DNA of 64,000 bases, from assembly GCA_964463695.1 (NCBI GenBank), contig CAYXCZ010000021.1:1-64000 (forward strand), read 5' to 3'. Made by a program: the position numbers and the translations under genes. The notes beneath the pieces are model-generated. The model was not told the DNA's origin. It saw only the letters and a list, made by a program, of their open reading frames with translations, and made no database searches. Origin of the DNA: JALNZU01 sp964463695. Lineage in GTDB: Bacteria > Bacteroidota > Bacteroidia > Bacteroidales > F082. Below, piece after piece: positions 1-7,695 of this stretch; position 1 is the stretch's first letter; the number at the start of each line of letters is the position of its first letter.

Positions 1-540
1 CGATAAGAACGCATAGGTTTATTTTGATTGAATATTCTTCGTCTTGTGTCAACCCCTAGCGTTCTTTGCGCCTTCTTTGCGCTCTTTGCGGTTCAATTAT
101 TTTTCATTTGAACATTTTTTTAACCGCAGAATGCAAATATATTCGATAAGAACGCATAGGTTTATTTGGATTTAATATTCTTCGTCTTGTGTCAACCCTT
201 TGCGTTCTTTGCGCCTTCTTTGCGTTCTTTGCGGTTCAATTATTTTTCATTTGAACATTTTTTTAACCGCAAAATGCAAATATATTCGATAAGAACGCAT
301 AGGTTTATTTTGATTGAATATTCTTCGTCTTGTGTCAACCCCTAGCGTTCTTTGCGCCTTCTTTGCGCTCTTTGCGGTTCAATTATTTTTCATTTGAACA
401 TTTTTTTAACCGCAGAATGCAAATATATTCGATAAGAACGCATAGGTTTATTTGGATTTAATATTCTTCGTCTTGTGTCAACCCTTTGCGTTCTTTGCGC
501 CTTCTTTGCGTTCTTTGCGGTTCAATTATTTTTCATTTAA
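1..540. repeat. 143-bp tandem repeat, four units in A-B-A-B order
   Basis: Units begin at 1, 144, 287 and 430; the last breaks off near 540. Each starts CGATAAGAACGCATAGG, carries three TTCTTTGCG-like words (for example GCGCCTTCTTTGCG) and ends with AACCGCA. Units 1 and 3 match each other (AACCCCTAGCG, AACCGCAGAATG), as do units 2 and 4 (AACCCTTTGCG, AACCGCAAAATG), so the real period is 286 bp and a two-unit block was duplicated. Each unit can fold: TGCGG pairs with CCGCA around an inner GTTCAA/TTGAAC stem. The array may extend left of the window. No coding function is supported. Confidence 0.95.
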
Positions 541-568
541 TAGTTTTTATTTTTCAAAAATGTATAAG

Positions 569-952
569 TTAATCATCCAGATGATTCACGAGTCGTTTGA
601 TTCCATTCATAAGTTTCACAACATTAAAATTTATCAACAATCCAAGTTTGCATCCAGATAGCTTTAAATAAGTTAAAACCTGAGCAGTATGAACGTCATT
701 CAAAGCCTCTACGGATTTTAATTCTATGATAACCTTATGCTCAACAAGTAGATCAATTCGATAGCCTGCATCAAGTTTAACTTCCTTATAAACCAAAGGT
801 AAAGCTTTTTGCCTTTCAATAAACAAACCACTTTTCGCTATTTCATAAGCCAAACAATCCAAGTAGGCGCCTTCCAGCAGGCCAGGACCAAGTGCTTTGT
901 GAACCTCAATAGCACATTTTATTATCTCGTTCGAAATTCGATTCTCGGTCAT
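569..952 (-). CDS. GxxExxY family protein
   Basis: A 127-residue protein of the GxxExxY family, whose function is unknown. The signature is G24-L-L-E27-G-A-Y30. A PD-(D/E)xK-like nuclease core is suggested by D67 in YRIDLLVE and E77-L-K79 in IIELKSVE. The length is normal for the family and there is no signal peptide, so a cytoplasmic protein is expected. It ends about 30 bp from the 143-bp tandem repeat and starts 38 bp from the stop of galE on the same strand. A truncated paralogue lies at 2824-3030. Nuclease activity is inferred only from the residue pattern. Confidence 0.85.
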   Translation of the reverse strand: MTENRISNEIIKCAIEVHKALGPGLLEGAYLDCLAYEIAKSGLFIERQKALPLVYKEVKLDAGYRIDLLVEHKVIIELKSVEALNDVHTAQVLTYLKLSGCKLGLLINFNVVKLMNGIKRLVNHLDD

Positions 953-990
953 AGGTCGATGGAATTTTCGACTTTGAATTATAGTGAAAG

Positions 991-2013
991 TTACAAATCC
1001 TTACCTCTGAAAGCTTTTTCCCATTTCCAGGCGGAGGCATTCATTTCATCGAGGCTTTTTTTAGCTTTCCAGCCAAGCTCATTGTTCGACCAGCTGGGAT
1101 CAGCCCAAACCTGTTCGACATCGCCAGCCCTGCGACTCACGATTTGGTAATTCAAAGGCATTCCTGCAACCTTTTCGAACGACTTAATAACTTCAAGTAC
1201 TGAGTAACCATTCCCCGTTCCCAGGTTGAAGATCTCAAAATTATGCTTCATTTTTGATTCGATCATACGCTTCACTGCAACCACATGAGCCTGAGCCAAA
1301 TCTACAACATGGATATAGTCGCGCACTGCCGTTCCATCAGGAGTGTTATAATCATCACCGAAAACACTGAGTTGTTTACGTAATCCAATAGCTGTTTGCG
1401 TAATAAACGGTACAAGATTGTTGGGTACACCTAGCGGAAGTTCCCCAATTAATGCTGATTCGTGAGCGCCTATGGGGTTGAAATAACGCAAAGCAATAGC
1501 TTTTAAATGCGATGATTTCAACGTGTCCTGAATGATTTCTTCCGAAATTTGTTTGGTATTACCATAAGGTGACTCAGCCTTTTTTATAGGGGCTTTCTCG
1601 CTCACGGGCAACACATCGGGTTGACCGTAGACCGTACAGGAAGATGAAAAAACAAGATTTTCAACCTTGCTACTTATCATTGCTTCCAGAATATTCATCA
1701 ACGAAACGAGGTTGTTTCGATAATAAACCAAAGGTTTTTCAACGGATTCGCCAACAGCTTTGAATGCCGCAAAATGTATGACTCCTTTCAAATCGGAATG
1801 TCTGCTGAAGAAGTCAAGAGTTTTGGCTCTGTCAACCAGATCAAATTCTTCAAAATGTGGCCTCTTGCCGGTAATTTTTTCAATGGAGTCAATCACAGAA
1901 ACCTGCGAATTAGATAGGTTGTCAACAATAACTACCTCAAAACCTTGCTGTTGTAATTCAACAACGGTATGAGATCCGATATAACCGGTTCCACCGGTAA
2001 CGAGGATTTTCAT
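991..2013 (-). CDS. galE: UDP-glucose 4-epimerase
   Basis: This cytoplasmic enzyme interconverts UDP-glucose and UDP-galactose, for the Leloir pathway and for building surface glycans. The 340-residue product begins MKILVTGGTGYIGSHT with the NAD-binding GxxGxxG motif. It also shows SSSCTVYG, the catalytic Y-x-x-x-K as YGNTK, and RYFNPIGAH, all typical of GalE-type extended short-chain dehydrogenases. Length fits the family. I chose the ATG at 2013 rather than a start 15 codons upstream because the Rossmann strand begins directly there and a promoter-like -7 element lies at 2028-2035. A sugar N-acetyltransferase gene lies upstream on the same strand. Confidence 0.95.
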   Translation of the reverse strand: MKILVTGGTGYIGSHTVVELQQQGFEVVIVDNLSNSQVSVIDSIEKITGKRPHFEEFDLVDRAKTLDFFSRHSDLKGVIHFAAFKAVGESVEKPLVYYRNNLVSLMNILEAMISSKVENLVFSSSCTVYGQPDVLPVSEKAPIKKAESPYGNTKQISEEIIQDTLKSSHLKAIALRYFNPIGAHESALIGELPLGVPNNLVPFITQTAIGLRKQLSVFGDDYNTPDGTAVRDYIHVVDLAQAHVVAVKRMIESKMKHNFEIFNLGTGNGYSVLEVIKSFEKVAGMPLNYQIVSRRAGDVEQVWADPSWSNNELGWKAKKSLDEMNASAWKWEKAFRGKDL

Positions 2014-2027
2014 GTTTTTATTTTTTT

Positions 2028-2058
2028 CAAATTTAATGTCAATACAAACAAAATACAA
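2028..2058 (-). promoter_or_regulatory. Bacteroidota-type promoter for galE
   Basis: On the minus strand a TTTG word (2055-2058) is followed, about 19 bp later, by TAAATTTG (2028-2035), matching TTTG-N17-20-TAnnTTTG. The galE ATG follows within about 15 bp, so the leader would be very short. Confidence 0.6.
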
Positions 2059-2114
2059 ATTTTAGATCATAAAATAACAAATAGTTTGTTTTCAGTTACT
2101 TACGACTTATATAT

Positions 2115-2699
2115 TTAAATTTTCTTCGAAACTTTCCCATTTTCAAGCACATAGGTTTGCTTGCTTTCCGGACAAACAGCTATCCCATTGCTGTCGAAAT
2201 GGAGTTTATGACCAAACTCGCTCATCCAACCTGATTGTCGTGCAGGGTTGCCTATAACCAGTGCATAGGCTGCAACCTCTTTTGTTACAACGGCACCAGC
2301 GCCAATGAAGGCAAATTCACCAATATCATGTCCGCAAACGATCGTCGCATTCGCACCAATACTTGCTCCTTTTTTTACTAACGTTTGTGCATATTCATTT
2401 TTGCGGTTTACAGCCGATCGGGGATTGATAACATTTGTGAAAACCATCGACGGGCCAAGGAATACATCATCCTCGCAAATTACACCGGTGTAAATTGAAA
2501 CATTGTTCTGTACCTTAACGTTTTTACCCAATGTCACTTGAGGAGAAATGACTACATTTTGACCAATATTACATCCTTCACCAATGACACAGTTGGACAT
2601 AATATGCGAAAAATGCCAGATCTTGGTGCCTTTTCCTATCATAGCACCTTCATCAATAATAGCCGATTCATGTGCAAAGTATTCTTTTTCAACGGTCAT
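2115..2699 (-). CDS. Hexapeptide-repeat sugar N-acetyltransferase (WbpD/WlbB-like)
   Basis: A 194-residue left-handed beta-helix acyltransferase. Imperfect [LIV]-G-x4 hexads run through the middle (IGKGTKIWHFSHI, IGEGCNIGQNVVI, IGANATIVCG), and FTNVINPRSAVNR and VVTKEVAAYALVIGNPARQ are typical of WbpD/WlbB/FdtC enzymes, which acetylate an amino group on a nucleotide-linked 3-amino sugar. This suggests a role in O-antigen, capsule or glycoprotein sugar synthesis, in keeping with galE next door; the substrate is inferred. The ATG at 2699 is preferred over one 20 codons upstream because that extension is lysine-rich and lies outside the fold. The other genes of a 3-acetamido sugar pathway are not in this window. 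Confidence 0.85.
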   Translation of the reverse strand: MTVEKEYFAHESAIIDEGAMIGKGTKIWHFSHIMSNCVIGEGCNIGQNVVISPQVTLGKNVKVQNNVSIYTGVICEDDVFLGPSMVFTNVINPRSAVNRKNEYAQTLVKKGASIGANATIVCGHDIGEFAFIGAGAVVTKEVAAYALVIGNPARQSGWMSEFGHKLHFDSNGIAVCPESKQTYVLENGKVSKKI

Positions 2700-2823
2700 A
2701 GAAGATATTTTTTTTGTTTTTAATTTTTTTGTGCTGCAATTTACAAAAACTGAAGGCATAACGAACCATTCGAAAAATTATTCTGGTTAAATCTCATTTT
2801 GATGTGCTAGCTTCAAATTGTGA

Positions 2824-3030
2824 TTATCTTAATCCCAATTTTAATTGTAGCAGAATGACATCGCTAAATGCCTCAACAGTTTTAATTTCTACTACCACCT
2901 TTTCCTCGATTTGCAAATCGATCCTATTGCCTTGATCAAGCTTAACTTCTTTATAATTAACTGAGATAGGTTTTTCTTTGTGTAACTTCTTGCCTGCTTG
3001 GTGGCGCTTTGTGCAACAGCTATAGCACAA
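2824..3030 (-). pseudogene. Truncated GxxExxY gene remnant
   Basis: The frame encodes NYKEVKLDQGNRIDLQIEE followed by VVVEIKTVEAFSDV, clearly similar to the core of the intact GxxExxY protein at 569-952. The first half, including the GxxExxY signature, is missing and replaced by residues read from an ACAAAG-rich repeat. The part after SDV has lost about ten residues (HTAQVLTYLK in the intact copy) and stops early. I read this as a dead paralogue. A short functional protein is unlikely because the signature motif is absent. Confidence 0.8.
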
Positions 3031-3066
3031 AGATCCACAAAGATTCTACAAAGAATCACAAAGAGA
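3008..3066. repeat. Short ACAAAG repeats beside the GxxExxY remnant
   Basis: Four ACAAAG words (GCACAAAG, CCACAAAG, TACAAAG, CACAAAG) occur within about 60 bp, overlapping the 5' end of the truncated GxxExxY gene. They recall the TTTGCG-type words of the array at 1-540 and mark where the gene has been broken. Confidence 0.6.
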
Positions 3067-3155
3067 TATTGGTTTCAGAATCAATATAGACAATCCACTG
3101 CGCATCAAAATAAGATTTAGCCCATATTCTGAAAGAAAAAAAACCATACTTTCCG

Positions 3156-3163
3156 TATCTTTG
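3156..3163 (+). promoter_or_regulatory. -7 promoter element for mfd
   Basis: TATCTTTG matches TAnnTTTG. It lies 21 bp before the mfd start codon, so the transcript would have a leader of only about 15 bases. No clear -33 TTG is seen at the usual distance. Confidence 0.5.
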
Positions 3164-3184
3164 CACGCTTAAAAATCACCACTA

Positions 3185-6100
3185 GTGACTCAGTTTTCAC
3201 TCAAATCTGTATTTCATCGTCATCCGGTACTCAAACTGGCTCATGAAGCCCTTCAAAGCGAGAACCATTTATTACTTCAGGGATTGTCTGGTTCTTCCAA
3301 ATCGGGATACCTCTCTGCTTTTTCAGAAATAATTGGTGGCCAGCATCTTGTAATTTGTGCAGATAAAGAATCTGCAGCTTATTTTTACAACGATATCGAG
3401 AGCCTTTTCGATGAGCGGAACATGGATTTTAACAAGAAACAGGTTCTATTTTACCCTACTTCCTATAAGAAACCCTACGAGCCTGAAAAACCAGATAACA
3501 CCTATATTCTTTCACGGGCCGAGGTGCTGGGACGATGGTCGGTAAGTGAGCGAAAAACTATTGTTGTAACCTATCCTGAGGCACTTTGTGAAAAAGTAGT
3601 TACCCGTAACTATTTGAATCGTAATACGTTGAAACTAAAGGTAACAGAACGTGTTTCCCTTGATTTTGTCGCTGACGTACTTTCGGAGTATAATTTTGAA
3701 CGGGTCGATTTTGTGGTAGAGCCGGGTCAGTTTTCAATAAGGGGAGGTTTGCTTGATGTGTTTTCTTTTAGCAATGATTACCCTTACCGGATTGAATTTT
3801 TTGGCGAAGAGGTTGAATCGATACGCAGCTTCGATCCTGTTACACAGCTTTCGGTGCAGCCATTGCAACGCATCAATCTGTTGCCAAATATTCAGGATCG
3901 TAATATTGAGACGGTTCGGCAGTCGTTTCTCGAATACATCCCAAAAGCTACAGTGATTTGGATTGACGAGGCTTATGCTTTGGAAGATCGAATAGCAGCC
4001 GAATGGGATAAAGCCCAAACTATTTTTGAAAAAATTGGTGATGAACGTGCTGTTGTTCAACCTGATATATTATTTGCAACAGCTTCGGAACTGATCGAAG
4101 AACTATCGAAACTAAGAACAATTGAACTTGGACAGAAGAGTATTTTTAAGGCAAGCTTTAGTGCAGTTTTCGATACGCAGGTTCAAACTTCATTCAACAA
4201 AAATTTCAAACTCCTTCTTGACGATCTGCTTTTGAAGCAATCGAAAGGTTATCAGGTGTTTATGCTCTCGGATAATCCCAAACAGATGGAGCGATTGTTT
4301 GCAATTTTTGAGGATTTACTCCCTTCCGGAAAAAACAAAGAGAAACCACTCTTTCAACCGGTTTATCACAGTTTGCATGCAGGTTTTACCGATCAAGAGC
4401 TAAAAGTAGCCGTTTACACAGATCATCAGATTTTCGAAAGGTATCACAAATTTCACCTTAGAGAAGGTTTTGCAGGAAAAGAGGCGCTTTCGATAAGTGA
4501 GTTATACGATTTAAAACCAGGTGATTATGTGAGTCATATCGATCATGGAATAGGCCGGTTTGATGGATTGGAAATCATTGATAATAATGGTAAGAATCAG
4601 GAAGCCATTCGGTTGATCTATAAAAATGACGACATATTATATGTAAGCATACACTCGCTTCACCGAATCGCCAAATTTAGTGGCAAAGATGGTGCAGAAC
4701 CTGTTTTGAACAAACTGGGGTCAAACGCATGGAATAAACTTAAGAATAAAACCAAAAGCAGGGTTAAGGATATAGCGCGTGATTTGATTAAACTTTATGC
4801 TAAACGCAAGGCAAGCAAAGGGTTTCAGTTTATGCCTGATACCTATCTTCAGAATGAATTGGAAGCTTCATTTATATATGAAGATACGCCTGACCAGATC
4901 AAATCAACAATCGATGTTAAGGCCGACATGGAATCAGAATCTCCAATGGATCGCCTTGTTTGCGGCGATGTTGGATTTGGAAAAACAGAGATAGCGATAC
5001 GTGCTGCATTTAAGGCTGTTAACGACTCAAAACAGGTAGCCATTTTGGTTCCAACAACGATTCTGGCACTGCAGCATTACAAAACATTTAGCGCACGCCT
5101 GGCCGATTTTCCCGTCAAAGTAGATTATATCAACAGATTTAAATCGGCAGCTCAACAAAAAGAAACGCTTGATCAATTGCTGGCCGGTAAAATTGATATC
5201 CTTATCGGGACACACCGTATTATTAGTAAAGACGTTCAATTTAAAGATTTGGGTCTTTTGGTGATTGATGAAGAGCAGAAGTTTGGTGTGTCGGCCAAAG
5301 AAAAGCTGAAACAAATCAAATCCAATGTAGATACCTTGACACTTACAGCGACACCCATCCCGCGAACACTGCAGTTTTCAATGATGGGAGCACGCGATTT
5401 AAGCATCATCAATACGCCTCCTCCAAACCGTTTCCCGGTGCAGACCGAGTTGAGGTCTTTTAACGAAGAAGTCATAAAAGAAGCACTACTTTTTGAAGTG
5501 GCAAGAGGTGGACAGGCGTTTTTTGTGCACAACCGTGTTCAGAATATCATGGATGTTTACGATATGCTGCTGCGATTTGTACCCGGCTTACGGATCGGGA
5601 TTGCTCACGGACAAATGGATGGTGATCGCCTGGAAAAAGTGATGATGACCTTCATCGAAGGTGATTATGATGTACTGCTTGCTACCACAATCATTGAATC
5701 AGGATTAGATATTCCTAATGCTAACACCATCATTATCAACGATGCACATCATTATGGCTTAAGCGATCTTCATCAGTTGCGTGGCAGGGTCGGGCGCTCA
5801 AATAAAAAAGCTTTTTGCTATTTGCTTGCACCACCTATGGCAACATTAACAAGTGAAGCTCAGAAACGACTTCGTGCAATTGAAGATTTTTCAGGCTTGG
5901 GAAGTGGTTTTAATATTGCCATGCGCGACCTCGACATAAGAGGTGCAGGCAACCTGCTTGGTGGTGAACAAAGTGGTTTTATCAGCGATATTGGCTATGA
6001 AATGTTTCATAAAATTTTGGACGAAGCCATTCAGGAGCTTAAAGAAAGCGAGTTTGCCGATGTGTTCAAACTCGATAAACCAAAGCATTTTGTTCGCGAT

Positions 6101-6553
6101 TGTGTGATCGAATCCGATATGGAAATCCTTATGCCACCGCAGTATGTTGACGCTTCATCCAAAAGGATAAGCCTCTACAATGAACTTGATAACATACAGA
6201 CAGAAGAACTTCTGCAAAAATTTACTGAAAGACTTATTGATCAGTTTGGACCTGTTCCGCGCGAAGCAAATGATCTTATAAACACCATCCGTTTACGTTG
6301 GATAGCCCGTGACCTCGGTTTTGAAAAAATTGTTCTTCGCAATAAAACACTCATTGGTTATTTCGTAAGTGATCAACAATCAGCATTTTACCAAACATCT
6401 GTATTTACAAATATCCTCAAATTTTTGCAAGCTAATCCAAAATCGTGTCGCATCAAGGAAAGTAATGAAAAGCTGATGATGTATATAAGTGCGGTTTCTT
6501 CAGTTAATCAGGCACTTTCAACTTTACAACAGATGAAACAGTTTGAAGGCTGA
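3185..6553 (+). CDS. mfd: Transcription-repair coupling factor Mfd
   Basis: Mfd is a DNA translocase that removes RNA polymerase stalled at lesions and recruits UvrA. The 1122-residue product has all parts: a UvrB-like N-terminal region with a degenerate P-loop (LQGLSGSSKSGYL), the RNA-polymerase-binding CarD-like domain from about residue 438 (LKPGDYVSHIDHGIGRFDG), and a RecG-like motor with Walker A GDVGFGKTE near 593, DEEQ near 693, TATPIPRTLQ, and LRGRVGRS near 866. A TRCF C-terminal domain follows. Length is close to the roughly 1150 of well-studied Mfd. The start is GTG at 3185; an in-frame stop lies 15 bp upstream and no ATG is available nearby. Confidence 0.97.
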   Translation: MTQFSLKSVFHRHPVLKLAHEALQSENHLLLQGLSGSSKSGYLSAFSEIIGGQHLVICADKESAAYFYNDIESLFDERNMDFNKKQVLFYPTSYKKPYEPEKPDNTYILSRAEVLGRWSVSERKTIVVTYPEALCEKVVTRNYLNRNTLKLKVTERVSLDFVADVLSEYNFERVDFVVEPGQFSIRGGLLDVFSFSNDYPYRIEFFGEEVESIRSFDPVTQLSVQPLQRINLLPNIQDRNIETVRQSFLEYIPKATVIWIDEAYALEDRIAAEWDKAQTIFEKIGDERAVVQPDILFATASELIEELSKLRTIELGQKSIFKASFSAVFDTQVQTSFNKNFKLLLDDLLLKQSKGYQVFMLSDNPKQMERLFAIFEDLLPSGKNKEKPLFQPVYHSLHAGFTDQELKVAVYTDHQIFERYHKFHLREGFAGKEALSISELYDLKPGDYVSHIDHGIGRFDGLEIIDNNGKNQEAIRLIYKNDDILYVSIHSLHRIAKFSGKDGAEPVLNKLGSNAWNKLKNKTKSRVKDIARDLIKLYAKRKASKGFQFMPDTYLQNELEASFIYEDTPDQIKSTIDVKADMESESPMDRLVCGDVGFGKTEIAIRAAFKAVNDSKQVAILVPTTILALQHYKTFSARLADFPVKVDYINRFKSAAQQKETLDQLLAGKIDILIGTHRIISKDVQFKDLGLLVIDEEQKFGVSAKEKLKQIKSNVDTLTLTATPIPRTLQFSMMGARDLSIINTPPPNRFPVQTELRSFNEEVIKEALLFEVARGGQAFFVHNRVQNIMDVYDMLLRFVPGLRIGIAHGQMDGDRLEKVMMTFIEGDYDVLLATTIIESGLDIPNANTIIINDAHHYGLSDLHQLRGRVGRSNKKAFCYLLAPPMATLTSEAQKRLRAIEDFSGLGSGFNIAMRDLDIRGAGNLLGGEQSGFISDIGYEMFHKILDEAIQELKESEFADVFKLDKPKHFVRDCVIESDMEILMPPQYVDASSKRISLYNELDNIQTEELLQKFTERLIDQFGPVPREANDLINTIRLRWIARDLGFEKIVLRNKTLIGYFVSDQQSAFYQTSVFTNILKFLQANPKSCRIKESNEKLMMYISAVSSVNQALSTLQQMKQFEG

Positions 6554-6753
6554 TTTCTCACTTTTTCATTTTCTCAAAAAAGAATCTATCCAACAGTTTT
6601 CTATAAAGACTGCTGTTCCCATGTGATTTTTTAACATTTTCAATCCGTTGATATCTATTGCTTTAAAAAATATTGTTTAATATTTATAATAAAACATTAA
6701 ACAAAAGTGAAAACATACTGTTTAGTATTCATAAAAGATTAAAAATCTACATT

Positions 6754-7500
6754 ATGAAACTAAATGGAAATGGATTGAAGGTTCTTGAGCCTGTTAAGAT
6801 AAACGGAGTAAATGGTATCAACGGAAATATGCATGCGTTGAATTTATGGGAAGAAGCAGATATGCTAGGAGATGAGCATCATGCAACAAATATAGAAACT
6901 CCTTTGCGTGATGATGCCTTTGAACTTACCGATGCTACTAAAATGGCTATTATAGAAGATCATTTTCATCAAATAATGGAAACATTAGGTCTGGATATGA
7001 GTGACGATAGTTTGAAAGGAACACCACACCGTGTAGCTAAAATGTTTGTTAAGGAGATTTTTCACGGATTAAAACCTGAGAATAAACCTTCTATCTCGGT
7101 TTTTGATAACAAGTTTCGTTACGGACAAATGCTTGTCGAGAAAAATATCAACCTAAACACCACCTGTGAGCATCACTTTTTACCCATTTTTGGGAAAGCC
7201 CATATTGCTTATGTGGCTAAGGATAAAGTAATTGGATTGTCGAAACTGAATAGGATCGTTGATTATTTCGCGCGACGTCCACAGGTTCAGGAGCGTTTGA
7301 CTGTTCAAATTGCTAATGAACTGAAGAAAGTTTTAAATACTGAGGATGTGGCTGTTGTGATTGATGCCAAGCATATGTGTGTAGCATCAAGAGGAATTAT
7401 GGATCAGAGTAGCACAACACTTACTGCAGAGTATTCCGGAATCTTTTTGCAGGAAAAAACACGCGAGGAGCTCTTAACCTATATTGGTATGAAAATCTAA
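6754..7500 (+). CDS. folE: GTP cyclohydrolase I
   Basis: Converts GTP to 7,8-dihydroneopterin triphosphate, the first step to tetrahydrofolate (and queuosine or biopterin where present). Zinc ligands are visible in TTCEHHFLPIFGKAHIAY (Cys and His) and HMCVASRGI (Cys); other family motifs are GTPHRVAKM, VIGLSKLNRIVDYFARRPQ and QERLT. The ATG at 6754 gives 248 residues, with about 45 poorly conserved N-terminal residues before the fold. An earlier in-frame start at 6673 would add a lysine/asparagine-rich stretch with no family similarity. The gene stands alone: mfd ends 200 bp upstream and a terminator-like hairpin follows. Confidence 0.95.
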   Translation: MKLNGNGLKVLEPVKINGVNGINGNMHALNLWEEADMLGDEHHATNIETPLRDDAFELTDATKMAIIEDHFHQIMETLGLDMSDDSLKGTPHRVAKMFVKEIFHGLKPENKPSISVFDNKFRYGQMLVEKNINLNTTCEHHFLPIFGKAHIAYVAKDKVIGLSKLNRIVDYFARRPQVQERLTVQIANELKKVLNTEDVAVVIDAKHMCVASRGIMDQSSTTLTAEYSGIFLQEKTREELLTYIGMKI

Positions 7501-7598
7501 TGATCTAAAGCACAGCTAAATAATACTAAACTACTATCAACACTACATAATCTACTGTTCGTACACTAATCAATCACTATAAATACTCACTAACGAAA

Positions 7599-7644
7599 AC
7601 CAATGAACCGGTCTTTCTCTTGCAGATGGCCGGTTTTTGGTTTT
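7599..7644 (+). terminator. Rho-independent terminator after folE
   Basis: AACCGGTC and GGCCGGTT form a stem around a loop of about 13 bases, extended by ACCAA pairing with TTGGT, followed by TTTT. It lies about 100 bp past the folE stop and before the next promoter. Confidence 0.6.
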
Positions 7645-7664
7645 AAATAAGGACTTTTTTCAAC

Positions 7665-7672
7665 TATATTTG
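7665..7672 (+). promoter_or_regulatory. -7 promoter element for the GH2 gene
   Basis: TATATTTG matches TAnnTTTG and lies 24 bp before the ATG of the glycosidase gene. No well-placed -33 TTG was found. Confidence 0.45.
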
Positions 7673-7695
7673 GAGTGTGAAAAATCTCCCGTAAC

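Noticed and set aside
1..540. Possible CRISPR array
   Set aside because: Units are 143 bp and contiguous with no unique spacers; no cas genes are present.
452..661. Plus-strand frame over the array and the GxxExxY 3' end
   Set aside because: It is read from the repeat and antisense to a recognisable protein.
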